Shown here: one piece after another, positions 23,705 through 35,174 of the stretch | How positions within the stretch are numbered: the stretch's first letter is position 1 | Layout of the letters: every line of letters starts with the position of its first letter | Source of the DNA: Fasciolopsis buskii | Lineage: Eukaryota > Platyhelminthes > Trematoda > Plagiorchiida > Fasciolidae | Assembly (NCBI GenBank): GCA_008360955.1 | Contig: LUCM01005876.1 | Span: 14,163-78,162 of the forward strand | DNA length: 64,000 nt | Direction of reading: 5' to 3' | Position numbers and translations under genes: made by a program | Notes under the pieces: generated by a model | The model's input: the letters and a program-made list of their open reading frames with translations, nothing else | Told to the model about the DNA's origin: nothing | Databases searched by the model: none

Positions 23705-24500
23705 GATTGTTTCGCTCGCATTTCGTGAGTTGTGTGTACGGGGGTGGTAAGGCAGAAGTCCTACGATCTCACTACTAGCCTCGCAGTTATTGCCGCTGTT
23801 CGGGTAAATTAACTCAATATTCTGCAATCTAGACATCTGTACAGTTGTACACTCCGTATTTGACTTGGCTCTAGAAATTCATTTAAATCATGTGGAGGAG
23901 TGCGCATGGATGCTGAGTCCATTGAAGAATCGCGTAGAGTTTTTCGATGCTCATTGTCCCGCTGGGCATGGTCCATATTGAGGATGACCATATATGGCAT
24001 CTATTGTAGTTCTTATGTTATCGGCAGTAGTAACAGTGGTGACAATATCAGTAGAGTCACCGCATGATTCTGCAGATTTTTCAAAGTTCAGATGCGATTC
24101 TGGTCCCAATCCGAGCAAGGAATGTTGCACTTGTTGGGCAAGGATGGAAGAAACAATGTGGTGGTCATGCTATAACTTTTAGTAGAGATATGAAGTTAGC
24201 TTCGGCTTTGGCCTCAGTTAATGTTTGCCGCTTTCCTGGTTGATGCCCAAGAGATGAGGATTGTTGTTAGTTAGAAACTCTGATAGATTTACTTCAGAAA
24301 CAAAGTTAGTGGCGTGAATGTAGAACTCATCCCACTTAAAATAATCCAGAAACCCCAAAAAATCACAAAATATGTACGGTGGAAACAAAAAGCGCAGTTG
24401 GTTTGTTATGGTTTATTATTTTGCTCCTCTTGTTTGTTCCGTTTCTGTAAAGTTCCACTTACATTATGTTGTGTCAGCATGTTTTCAAGCCGATGTATTA
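23705..24500. other. Non-coding tract
   Basis: Frames of about 60 codons only. No gene is recognised. Confidence 0.45.
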
Positions 24501-24509
24501 TATACATCT

Positions 24510-24523
24510 GTATATATATATAT
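24510..24523. repeat. Short (TA)n tract
   Basis: Seven TA units beside dispersed repeat R copy 2; a TA/TG-like tract also lies beside the inverted copy at about 24860-24875. Confidence 0.8.
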
Positions 24524-24539
24524 GAATTGCAAGCAGTAT

Positions 24540-24660
24540 CGGGACGAGTGAAAAAATCTGCCAGGGAGCACACTACCGGTTCGTGGTTATGGTTGCCCGT
24601 CAGGTATGCGCACCCGGTACTCTCTTGTCCAAATATCATTATACTTGTACACCGCAAATC
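24540..24660 (+). repeat. Dispersed repeat R, copy 2
   Basis: Contains CGTCAGGTATGCGCACCCGG and TACTCTCTTGTCCAAATATC, the core shared with 13.3 kb and 34.0 kb. It faces an inverted copy at 24726-24860. Confidence 0.75.
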
Positions 24661-24725
24661 GGTATGTCATCTTGCACACTCCTGACGTTAGAAAATAAAT
24701 TCTGGTGAAACATACCAATTCGGAA

Positions 24726-24860
24726 TTTGCAAGTATAAGAAAGTTTGGACAACGAAGTACCGCGTACGCACACTTGACGAGCGACAATAACCGCGAAATC
24801 GTTCGTGCGCCCCCGTGCAAATTTTGTTCACTCATCCAAATACTACTTACAGCGTCTATG
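24726..24860 (-). repeat. Dispersed repeat R, copy 3 (inverted relative to copy 2)
   Basis: The reverse complement of copy 2 reads GTACCGGGTGCGCATACCTGACG. Here the plus strand reads GTACCGCGTACGCACACTTGACG, followed by matching TTGTTCACTCATCC and TATGTATACATATGTATA ends. Together copies 2 and 3 make an imperfect inverted repeat of about 120 bp arms with a 65-bp spacer. Confidence 0.75.
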
Positions 24861-25014
24861 TATACATATGTATATTCGGGCGCATTCTGCCCTCTTTCCT
24901 AAGGTAGGCTCAGCCCAACTGACAAAGAATTATCAACGAATCACAGTGGACTCTTCGACGAAGAACTTCCATGTACACTCCTGACGCCATAAATTATACA
25001 CATACGTACTAATT

Positions 25015-25827
25015 ATGAGACAACCAAACGGGAGCATAGAGACAACCGTCTACAGAAAACCGACGACGACGGACCGCATACTCAATTTCAAAAGCAACCA
25101 TCCAACCTGCCACCTAAAGAGCTGTGTGCGTACCCTGTTCCATCGAGCCGACATACACAGCAGCACATAGCACCTACGAAAACAAGAGCAATCTAGGTTG
25201 TTCAGGTTATTTGCGGCCAAAGGTTGTCCAAAATCTTTCATCAATGCTTGTATTCGCAAAAAACAAAGGGCAAATACTAAGGGGATTAAATCGATTGTGA
25301 TACTTTCATACATACGGGGAGTATCCGAAGCGGTCGAACGCATCCTACGTCCACCAGATATCACAATCGCCCACAAACCGACCGGCACCCTGAGATCTGT
25401 TCTATTCAACGGAAAAGATCGCGTCGACCAGCACTACCAGTCAGGGGTAGTTTATGCCATTCCGTGCCTCGGATGTGACAAACAGTATGTCGGTGAGACA
25501 AGCAAACAATTACGCACACGCTTGCACGAGCATAGCTTAGCCCTACGACGCGCTGACCCACACTCGCAGATATGGAACCACTGTGCATAAACAGGCCTTG
25601 AGGTCAACATCAACAACGCAAAGGTAGTCACCCGGGCAAACAGAAAGGGGGAGCGACTGATTCTTGAAGCGCTCCACTCGAATAACTCGTTCAATCGGCA
25701 TGTGGAGATTGACAAACATTACGTCATCTTAACAAGACCCGGATGCAGAATAGAGAGACAAACAGACGGACAGTGCACAAGACCGAACGGAACTAGCGAT
25801 CCCATTCAATCACTCATTCACGTTTGA
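25015..25827 (+). pseudogene. Penelope-like retroelement, family B, RT C-terminus and GIY-YIG endonuclease
   Basis: One continuous plus-strand frame of 270 codons is interrupted by only two stops (TAG about 25165 and TAA 25588-25590). It reads TTVYRKPTTTDRILNFKSNH, the RT thumb region, then FINACIRKKQRANTKGIKSI. The GIY-YIG nuclease follows: VVYAIPCLGCDKQYVGETS with arginine RTRLHEH, then NAKVVTRANRKGERLILEAL, in which the Glu of K-G-E-R-L is the expected catalytic/metal residue. The end is GRIVE-like HYVILTRPG. The RT catalytic half is missing upstream of 25015. With two point stops this is a fairly young relic. A plausible 3' untranslated tail reaches the (AT)n at 25902. Confidence 0.9.
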
Positions 25828-25901
25828 CAACGAGTCCTAGTTTGGATCGAAACGTCACGATAAACGTATTAACTCAGTGTACGCCTTCTCAACTCTAAAA
25901 A

Positions 25902-25921
25902 CATATATATATATATATATG
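25902..25921. repeat. (AT)n microsatellite
   Basis: About nine AT units, 75 bp after the end of the Penelope-like frame. It may mark the element's 3' junction. Confidence 0.9.
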
Positions 25922-25929
25922 CTTAAGTT

Positions 25930-28900
25930 CAAAAATATCTGACCTACGAATAATTCTAGAAGAATCAGCATGTTTATTACAAAATGGGCAAATTATCCAC
26001 GCACACCGTTCCACATAATTCAAATGAGATACTAACGCCAAAATCCTATGGATATACCTCCTAATTCTGACAGCATATTCACAACATGACTTTTTGCGTC
26101 TGTTCGCTTCTCGCGAGTGAACCTCGAAAACGTTCATAAAACATGTCACAATATGTCACAACAGTCTCCAGTGACGGATTGGAGGGTGAACAGCTGAACT
26201 ATTTCGGCCGAAGAAATATTTGAAGAGTTGGAAGTAGTGAACGAGGCGATCTCAGACAAATTCATTTGAAGCGTCACGTGATGCGCCCAAACAAGCGTAC
26301 AGCAAGTGTGAACTATATTTCGTCATTATCGTTATTTTTTACCATTCGAAAACCTGTTTATTATATGCTGCATCTACTCTCGTTTGTTTATAGCACCCAG
26401 TCAAACGGTTATCACCAGCTGGTACGGAGTAGCTCAACCAAATAATAATTAACGGAGAGGGGACAATCGGTCTTTAATTATTCTGAATCTCTGAATTATC
26501 GACTACAAATATGCTGTCAGAAGAAACCGTTATTAACTCAAGTAGCATCAGTAGTTAGTTATTGTATAAACCATGATATAACAGGTTTCATTTCTCGTTC
26601 ATGAACCAGACGTGTTGTACACGGCCCTTGGGCTTCAAGCACTTAACCACGGGAGTATCAACAAACACCGGATGTGTTTCGACCATTTATAAGAGTACTG
26701 GTGGATGACCTGAAATGGATTATCAGGGCCTACGCGCGGCACAGGACGGACCAGGTGGGCGAGGATAGTACCTAGTGTTTTCCTGATCTGTCCTGGGTTG
26801 GCTAACGTGGGAGGTGTTTTGTGCGAATGGATTAATACCAAGTAGTCAAAACTAAAATGTCCGTGACACAGACCTAGCTGAAAGAAAACAGTACTGCATA
26901 CGACGCCATGATGTATTATGAAACCGAAAACAGTTTTGGGAAACGCGACGGGGTGTACGTGGTTATCATTGTACTCTTGCTGGTCACCTAAAATCGCGTC
27001 ATCCTCCGTGAATTACAGTTTCGTCCGCTTTCAGAGGCACTGAACTTCTTCTCTTTAGGAATTAAAGATTTAGAAACAATGCCAAATGTCTGCTAAGTTT
27101 CTCACCTCCGAATTATAGATTCCGCTTCCGTTTGGATCAAACACGCCTCGGCTTAAGTAAAAGACAAACTATTGGTTCTTAGTATTTTTTGCCCTCGGAA
27201 CAGTACCGTTGACGAAATGATCAATCATATAACACTACTGTTCATCTCCGTTGCATAGATTCAAATTATTTTCCTGCAAGGCTGGATTTCTCCTTTTCAG
27301 AATGAGAACCTCTAGCTGTCGTGATCACCAAAAAGGTACTTAGTACATTTCTGACGATTTATTCGTGCACTCAATAGGTTTTCACCACGGGTTGACGAAA
27401 CAAATCCGTTCAACAGCAAACCAGCACAAGCTACACGATGGAACAATTCAGCAGAAGAGGAAGGGGAAGGTTGCTACTCGTGTTTGAGGTCACTAGCTTC
27501 GCAAAGATCACAATTAATTTTGACGCAGACGAGAAGTCAATCAATATAATTGGAGGTTGAGACGAGTAGACCGGTTAGCAGTAGTCGCGTCGGCTAATGT
27601 ACACTATGAACCCGTGAAGCACACGGGGTCAGAGCTAGTCCGAAGGGCTTTGAAAAATTCTCGGTATACATCATGTAAAAGTGAAACGAAATTTGATGAA
27701 CTGTGGACAAGTGCAAACAATATTATTCGCTATCTACATGGCAATACTCAACAAGATGGCCTTTAGTCCTCCCGTTACGGGTGCAATTCCTATGTATCTG
27801 TTTATCCTCAAAAAAGTCGATAGCTGCTGTTTGCGATAGCAAACAGTGCATCCATCAATCGATGCTTGATCCTCCACTGAGTAAATGATTGTACGCAATA
27901 CCATTGATTTTTAGGCCGAGATTATAGAAAGTTGTTCAGCATCATGGCCAGATTATTTGGGAATATAAAAGGTCAAGCCTTCCAGGGGAATTACTGGAGG
28001 ACGTATAGAAAATCAGTATAGTTCACATTTTAGAACAATAACAGTGCCTTGTATATTACCATTTTGCCAAAGCTATATCCGATAAATAAACTGCATGCCA
28101 GCTCTGAATGGTTTTGGCAATGTTCCGAGTATTCTGCACATGCTTTCAAAACCGTTCTGTTCAGCCTATTTTATTGGTCAAGGATCGATCAGGAAGACAC
28201 ACAAATACTCGTATGGCGAATATCCTCACTCACACGCATACACACGCATAAGCGCACACAACCCTGGCCGAAGACTGATTTCAGCTGTTTTCATTAGACC
28301 TCTACTCCGATTGGGCCTTGGTTTTCTCAGGACCGATTTATTTTGCCCTTCTGATTTTTCTCGTCATTTAACTCACACCGCGCACGGCAAATGCGTGGGT
28401 GATACACCTAGGGCTTTTCCTGCTTACACTAATTTGTCAGATCGCCCATCCTCAGGCTTACCTTAGTTGATACTGATGTGCATGAGTGAACCACATTCTA
28501 CCTTTTGTGAATGAGAATTCTCAATGCAGTGGATGTAACTGAGTCGGCAGTCAATTGCTAAGCGGTGGTGGTACACCAGACTCTCAGAGCCACGAAAACA
28601 AGTGAGTAGTCTATGCGCAATTAAAGAGAAAGATCAGTTTAATATACATAGAAAATTCAGATTTATGGGGAAAATCTTAGTTACAAAGACTAGAGAAACA
28701 GATAAGGAGTCCCTAAGAGACCGCCATTGTACGCCGCTTCGAGAAGTGACTTAAGTATAAGGGCAGAATTCAGTTATTAAAACGGGGAAACTGATTAATC
28801 GAGAACTGATGCATACATGCGGCTAAAGAATGAATATTCAGAGACGAAGAAAACCTAACCTTGGCAAACACTGTAAGCAACCTGGTTTCTGCTGTAAAAA

Positions 28901-31900
28901 GCCAAATGTTAATCTGATTATACGAAAGAACATAACGATTCTGAGTCACAAATAAGACAAAAACAAAATTAGGCATGCAGAAATGTGGAGAGAGGGGATA
29001 AAGTGTAGCAGAAGGGACCATAAAGCGTTACCTCAAGGCCACAGATTTAACCGACGTGGAAGATGATAAAACAAGAAAGTGGATGCAGACACTAGATGAA
29101 GAAAGACAAATGAAACACTATGGATGAGTGGGAAACATGGCTGATTAATCGAACTGCGTAGTGGTTAAAAGCGAACCGCTGCAGCAAATTGCAAAACTTA
29201 AAACGACAAGCCCGGTAAGTTCCTGTGACCAGATTCGCGACATTGTTGCCATAGGAGTGGATCAACACAATACTTTACTGATGGAGATCGTGAACAGAGA
29301 ACAAAAATGTGAAAACTGTCTGCGACAGGTTCCAGAAAGTTCGATCTCAACCTCACCTAAGTTTATCTAGGTAAAGGCAACGTCTTTTCATCTGAAACAA
29401 GTTGACATGTAAATGGGTATGATGAATACCACAGGAACTTAGCTATAACACAATATACTCACTCGTACTTGATTTGGGACCATGAACTGCTACTGTTTGC
29501 AACTTTTCTAGAGAAGAGGCCAACTTATTCCCGCGGTAACAAATACTTTTCGATCGAGAACTGGTTTGAATTACAGGAACTGCTGAAAGTCCAGCCAACT
29601 CGAATTTTACCTCTCACCTATTCCGACTATTAGTCCTGTAAATGTTTATAGGTGTTCGGGAATTTCGAAAACCCGGAGGCGGGGAATATTAAAAAAACTG
29701 ATAACACGATAACAAATGTAAAATACTGGAAATGCCCAACTGTGCTAAGCAGATACAATCACATGAAAGACATTTTACGCTAACATACAAGTGAATATTT
29801 GAATCACATATGGAACAGTAGATTTGCGCAACAATATACGGTTTCCCCGATATTCTGTGGTACTTTTGTTTGCGGAGATGTCATCTTTCAGCGATTGCTT
29901 CTGAATGACTGTTTTTCTCAGCCCCATTCTCCTATCAATGAAATGTTTAGGGTAGCCATTTTGCCAGAATGCACTGAGCAGAAACCGAGTTCTCTCGTCA
30001 TATCTGGCTTCTGTACAAATAGGTTTGGCGCCCTCTTAATCAAGAGAAGAAACCGATTAGGTCCCTTTAGAAATACTACAAGAATATGATAATGGAAACA
30101 CGGATAATCTCGTAATGTCGTTCCGCCCAATAACTTTTCAAAGGAACTCTGAAACGAATAACGTTTGCATACATAATCTTGTTCTTTCCTTTTGTTTTGG
30201 GTGTAAAAAAGAAATTTCGGTGCGTCCTACTAAATTAATATTATCAACAAATGCGTTGTGAAATTGGGATCCAAAAAGCCCCCATTTAGAAGAGACTTAA
30301 AGTGAATTATTTTCGAGTTTTGATATGAAACTGTCCATAAACAGTTGTTTACCGAGCCATTCTCTGCGCATTTTGTGGTTTCAACGGTAATCTGTCCGTC
30401 CAACTGAAAGGGAACATTGCGTATGGATGTTTTACTTTATCCTATGGACAGTTGACGTCCTAAATATATTTGTGAATGTCCTCAGTAGGACCGTGGAAAT
30501 ACGTCGCGAAAATTTTCTTTTCAACTTTGGATTTCTAACACCCAAAGTGCTGTAGTTTCATTGGCAGATTTGATCCACCCGGGGATAATTCTCCAGCAGT
30601 TTTACGTGTTAGCGGAAAGGTTTATGTGACGATGTGCTTTCGCTGAACCGCGGTCCCTACAATCCTGCACGAGAAGACGTGTTGTGTGAGAGTGTACCAT
30701 ATTGTGGAAAATGCCCGATACTTATGAAGTAAATCGATTTAGCTGGAGTGTATTCATCGACTCACCCTCAAAACATTAGTGGACCGACCAATTCAAGTCG
30801 TGAGTAGTGATTAAATCTAGTCAAGTGGTTGTCTAACTAAGGAAAATTATGGAAATGAGATACCAAGTGTTGCATGGACAGGCTTCCTGACAATTGTTTT
30901 TAAACACGTTCGCCAGTCCATTCACAAGTATAGAAAAGTCGGGAACCTTAGCTTTCACAAAACCTAACAATGCCGCGCAAAGTAACTCATTTAAACCAGT
31001 TGCATAAAAATATACATTGCATGATGACACTTTTCGTCTCCATTTCAACAAAAAGACTTGACAACAGGTATCTTTCTCATTATCCTCAAGAATTGCATCG
31101 TTTTTGGCGAAATTATTTTTTTATTGTCGCTTATGGTAATCGAGAAGTGCTTTTTTAAATTATTTTTTTACCTTTTATTATTTTTTCACTTCTTTTATTT
31201 TTGTAACCACAACCTACATTATCCTTCCCAAGAAGAGGATCGCTACCAACAAAGGGCGGCCCACTGGGGTGAACTGTTCGTTGTAACTCCCATCCGGTCC
31301 TCCGCAATTTCAAGTGGACATTTTGCCACTTCCATCAGTCGTGTTCAAGTATTTGATTCACCTTTTGCAACTAACCACGCCCACTGTCTCATAAATTCTC
31401 TACCACAGAAGCTCAGCCTCATGTTGAATGGGTCCGCGGTCAAAATGAATGTAAGTCCCTAGTCTGAGTGACAATACAGAGTCACCACGGTTCATAGTGA
31501 GTGCGACAAATGTGGTTGGGGTAACCAGGAGAACAGACAGTCCACTTATCCGCTGTATGATCAACGTGTAACTCAGCCGCCGAGTGGACCGACTGACTGC
31601 AGAACAAATCACTTCGGTTAGATCGTGTTGGATCTAGAAACGATTATGCTAGTTCTCGGTTTATCTTGTTCGACTTGCGATGCTGTAGCAAATTACTCTC
31701 CGGCACTAAGGGCAGTATGATGTCATTGTTATCGGGTTATCAAAAGTACATGCCATAGAAGTAGATCAAACCGAAATGCATTAGCGACAGCAAGCAGCGA
31801 CACGGCAAATTATGGAATACAATACGAAAAACAAGCTAGTTTAGGCAGAAACTTATAATACGCAAGTAGTTAGGACGACCGTTCTGCTGTGTGACGTTCG

Positions 31901-33930
31901 TACTGGGGACCAGAAAAAATTCTTCAAAATCCAATAATTCACACCTTGTGTAACGAAAACGATTAACATTTGCTTAATTCTCCTGTAGTTCACACAATTC
32001 CTCGACAGTTACTAAGTGCAAATGCACTACCGATCTAGCTTTATGATGTAAATAGCTGACCGCTGACGCATCAATGAACTAAAAAAGAATGAATGACCTT
32101 GCAAGTTAGTCCTTACCCCATCCCATCTTAATAAACGATGCTTCCTCCTCCTGATAACACTAAATAAACCGGCTAAAACACTACGTACAGTTGCACTCGG
32201 GTTCCTTGAAGAAATTCTAATACCGAAATTCCTTCATAGACTAATCAAACAGGAAATGGGATCTACATGCATTGCGTTCGTATTTCTCTAGCGCTCAAAA
32301 TACAAGATTTTATCTCTGCGAATTGCAGGACTTCGTGTATTTCATAAACTGATTTGAATTTCCGAGTATCTGAGACACAAATGGGTAACAATTCATTTTT
32401 CTGGGTGAGAAGATAACTGCTGACAAATTTGAACCCGTAAACAAAAACTAACTGAAAATCATACAATCAAAGCAACTTTCGGCACAAGACAATTGATAGG
32501 ACTCGGTTTGCTTTAGATTCGGCGGTAACTGACCTTATAAAGTACCAACTTCGAGGTGGAACACTTTTGGTATGGGCTTTCATGCAGAGAACCGGCTGCT
32601 CAAAAATGAGCTATTCTGCAGTTCGTAATGCTCACGAAACAAATTGCGCCTTGCGATCGTGTAAGTCATCGAATCCCGCCATACTTTTTCCACAATTTTC
32701 CCACCCCTTAGACAGTATTTTATTCTCCCGTTTGTAAACCATTGTCTATTGCCCACTCTTGCCTGCCGATTTTGCACCAGTTTTCAATACTTACTGAAGG
32801 AAAGATATCAGCTATGTTTTCCGGATCACACAATCAATCCTGTCCTTGTCGTTGCTCTAAATGATCTCGATTTACTAGATGTACACAGTATCAAGACCCA
32901 GCTCACTAGTAGGAAAATGCAAAAGCATTGCACAGCCACTTCATCCACGTTAGGACTAACCACAGGCGTGTCCGATTTGGGATGCGAATTTGAGTCAAAC
33001 GATTTTGAGTCAAACATTGTAGTCGCTAGGATGTTTAGCCGCGGTCTCGTAGGTTTATCCCGCTTTAGCATTACATGGTTTGGTGGTAAGCCATTGGAAG
33101 TAGCCTAGATTCGCTCGAACACTTTAGTGTTTGACTCATGGTCACGCGTCTCGGACTCGACTTCCAGTCGGTGTGCCATGAATGTGCCCATTACCAAAGA
33201 CAAAACAGCTACTAACTGCATATAAAAGATTTTTTCTCGACTATCAGAATGGATATTGATGTCTTGTGATGAATGGCTTGAAGAATTTCTTGTTTTGTTT
33301 CCGGTAAGATGTGCCATTGTGAACAACTCGAACGACGACAGCGTCCGGTATGGAAGGGCAGTTGGAACAGGCAATCCTCAGTGGCATTTATCCCATCTAA
33401 ATGTTTCGTCTGATTTCTAGGACTGAAAAAACGTAATTTCTTGGCACAAAATATCAAGAAACATTCCATCCGAATTCAGGGACAATACACGAGAGCAAAA
33501 GTGCACTACATTGCCGTCGCCGTCTTCTTCGTCGACGGGTTCACCAGTTTTGTTTGTGAAAAGCAGCATTCTTTAGAGTTAAATTTCGCTTTCCTACAAA
33601 AAATTCAACGTATCCCTTTCCGCCAGTCTCGAGTTGCCAGACAATCTCGAGGATCGGAATGAGATATTTGACCGCCTCGGTTCACAAGAATTGGCACGGA
33701 ATTTTGCTTATTCCGCTTCAATCGATGTGTACGTGTACCCCATACCGTGCAATTTCACCGCTGTTGTCGGCTGGTCCAATATACACACAAGCGCACATTA
33801 CAGTTTGCTGAATAGAGTGGTTATCCGACTCTATTTAACAGTCTGAAATAGCTGCACGTATCACTCAGATAACCCACCAGTAAAAAACCCGAGCGTTTTC
33901 AGTGGTGCATTTCACTCAGGGATGAACGGA
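25930..33930. other. Very long tract without supported genes
   Basis: Eight kilobases with no open frame above 134 codons and no recognised domain. The longest frames (31058-31462 plus; 28095-28466 plus; 32749-33108 plus) lack motifs and lie in low-complexity or AT-rich sequence. A T-rich stretch occurs at 31147-31205. A weak exon-like frame, LPDNLEDRNEIFDRLGSQEL at 33634-33693, has no family I recognise. Confidence 0.5.
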
Positions 33931-33939
33931 CAAAATTGT

Positions 33940-34050
33940 CCGGCATACACACGACTGGTATCGTGGTTACAGCCGCTCGTCAGGTACGCATACCAGATAC
34001 TCTCCTGCCCATCTATCTCCACACATGTACACTTCCTTGATAACTTGACA
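33940..34050 (+). repeat. Dispersed repeat R, copy 4
   Basis: CGCTCGTCAGGTACGCATACC, then ATACTCTCCTGCCCATCTAT and CACACATGTACACTTCC match the core and right end of the copies at 13.3 and 24.6 kb, in the same orientation. Confidence 0.75.
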
Positions 34051-34059
34051 CCATAATCT

Positions 34060-34770
34060 CATTTAGATCGTTAGAACCTCACACGGGGGATACATACACT
34101 TAAGAATCACACGGTGATTCATCACAACCGGTAGTGTGCTTCCAGGTCAATTTTGTCAATATATTCTTAAGCGGGACATGCCGTTTACAACGAAAACCCA
34201 TACTTTCAGACTTTTGTGTCCTCTTTCTGAAATCTAACTCTGCCTGATGGACGAAAACGTTCCGAGAAATCATCGTGCAATCCTTGCATTGAATTATCAT
34301 CCATACTGGCTCCTGATGATGTAATATTTCAGAACTAAACTGCATCTTTGATCCATCCAGTCAAATGTTCTCAAATTCAAGTCCAGAGGAAACGATATTA
34401 GATCGGGTAAAATTAATAAGAACAGTTTTTTTTAATGCCACAATTTGATTGTGGGAAAATATTCATGCAATATTACCGTTAAATTTACCTCCCAACACGT
34501 GCGATCTAACTGATAGTATGTCTGGTGTCAGTAGGTATTTCTAAGTTGAAATCTTGCTTCTTTTTAACGATTTTTCTTATTCTTATCCTTGGATTTATTA
34601 ACTGTGCGTGCACAGTAGAAGAAATTCATTATCCTTCCATTACTAAATTGGATTTACACAAGAACCAGGTCTTCGATCGGATCGAAAGCAAAAATAGGTA
34701 TTGCGGTTGTCCCCGGTTGTCCCCAGCATTTGTTGAGGGAAATGACTACGACCTAAGGAGATTGTCTAAT
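34060..34770. other. Non-coding tract
   Basis: A frame at 34525-34845 has a hydrophobic stretch that resembles a signal peptide, but it begins at a GTG, lacks an ATG, and its end lies in a dispersed repeat. No gene is supported. Confidence 0.4.
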
Positions 34771-34774
34771 TCAC

Positions 34775-34904
34775 CGAACTTGGGTTATCTGCAGAAAAGT
34801 CTTCTATCGGTGGTAGAGGGATCACTCTACGCCAGTTGTCCGTGACCTTGTAAGTCATTAACGCAAATTTGTAACATCATGTTGAACAATTTAACAAAAC
34901 TTTG
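34775..34904 (+). repeat. 5' module shared with the 23.4 kb repeat
   Basis: Aligned in order with 23360-23489 (see that entry). Divergence is substantial, with several indels. Confidence 0.6.
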
Positions 34905-35090
34905 AGCCCCTTCTCCTCAACGAAATAGCTAATGCGTCCCGGGTTGACGTCCCAGTGGCTTTGCGGTGGGCGCGATCTGCTGAGGGCTGTACAATACTTC
35001 CATTATTTCTTGATGGTAAGTTGAGCGTTCCCAATACACGGTGAACAATTTCACGGAAGCTTTTAGCTGGTTCACCTTTTAGCAACAAGG
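34905..35090 (+). repeat. tRNA-derived SINE-like element, copy 2 (diverged)
   Basis: The head keeps AATAGCTAATGCG and CCCGGGTTGACGTCCCAG (B-box region). The body has GTACAATACTTCCATTATTTC, then TTGATGGTAAGTTGAGCG. A deletion between the two removes the AAGGATGAAACAGCTG block. It is the most diverged copy. Confidence 0.7.
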
Positions 35091-35174
35091 CCATTTTTTC
35101 AAAAAGAGAACAGCACGATATCTTTCTTGAGCCTTGTGTTGGTTTTGATAAGTCTACCACTTTCTTCGTGAAAC

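Noticed and set aside
34525..34845. Frame with a signal-peptide-like hydrophobic start
   Set aside because: It starts at GTG with no in-frame ATG, and its C-terminal part lies in the dispersed repeat module shared with 23.4 kb.
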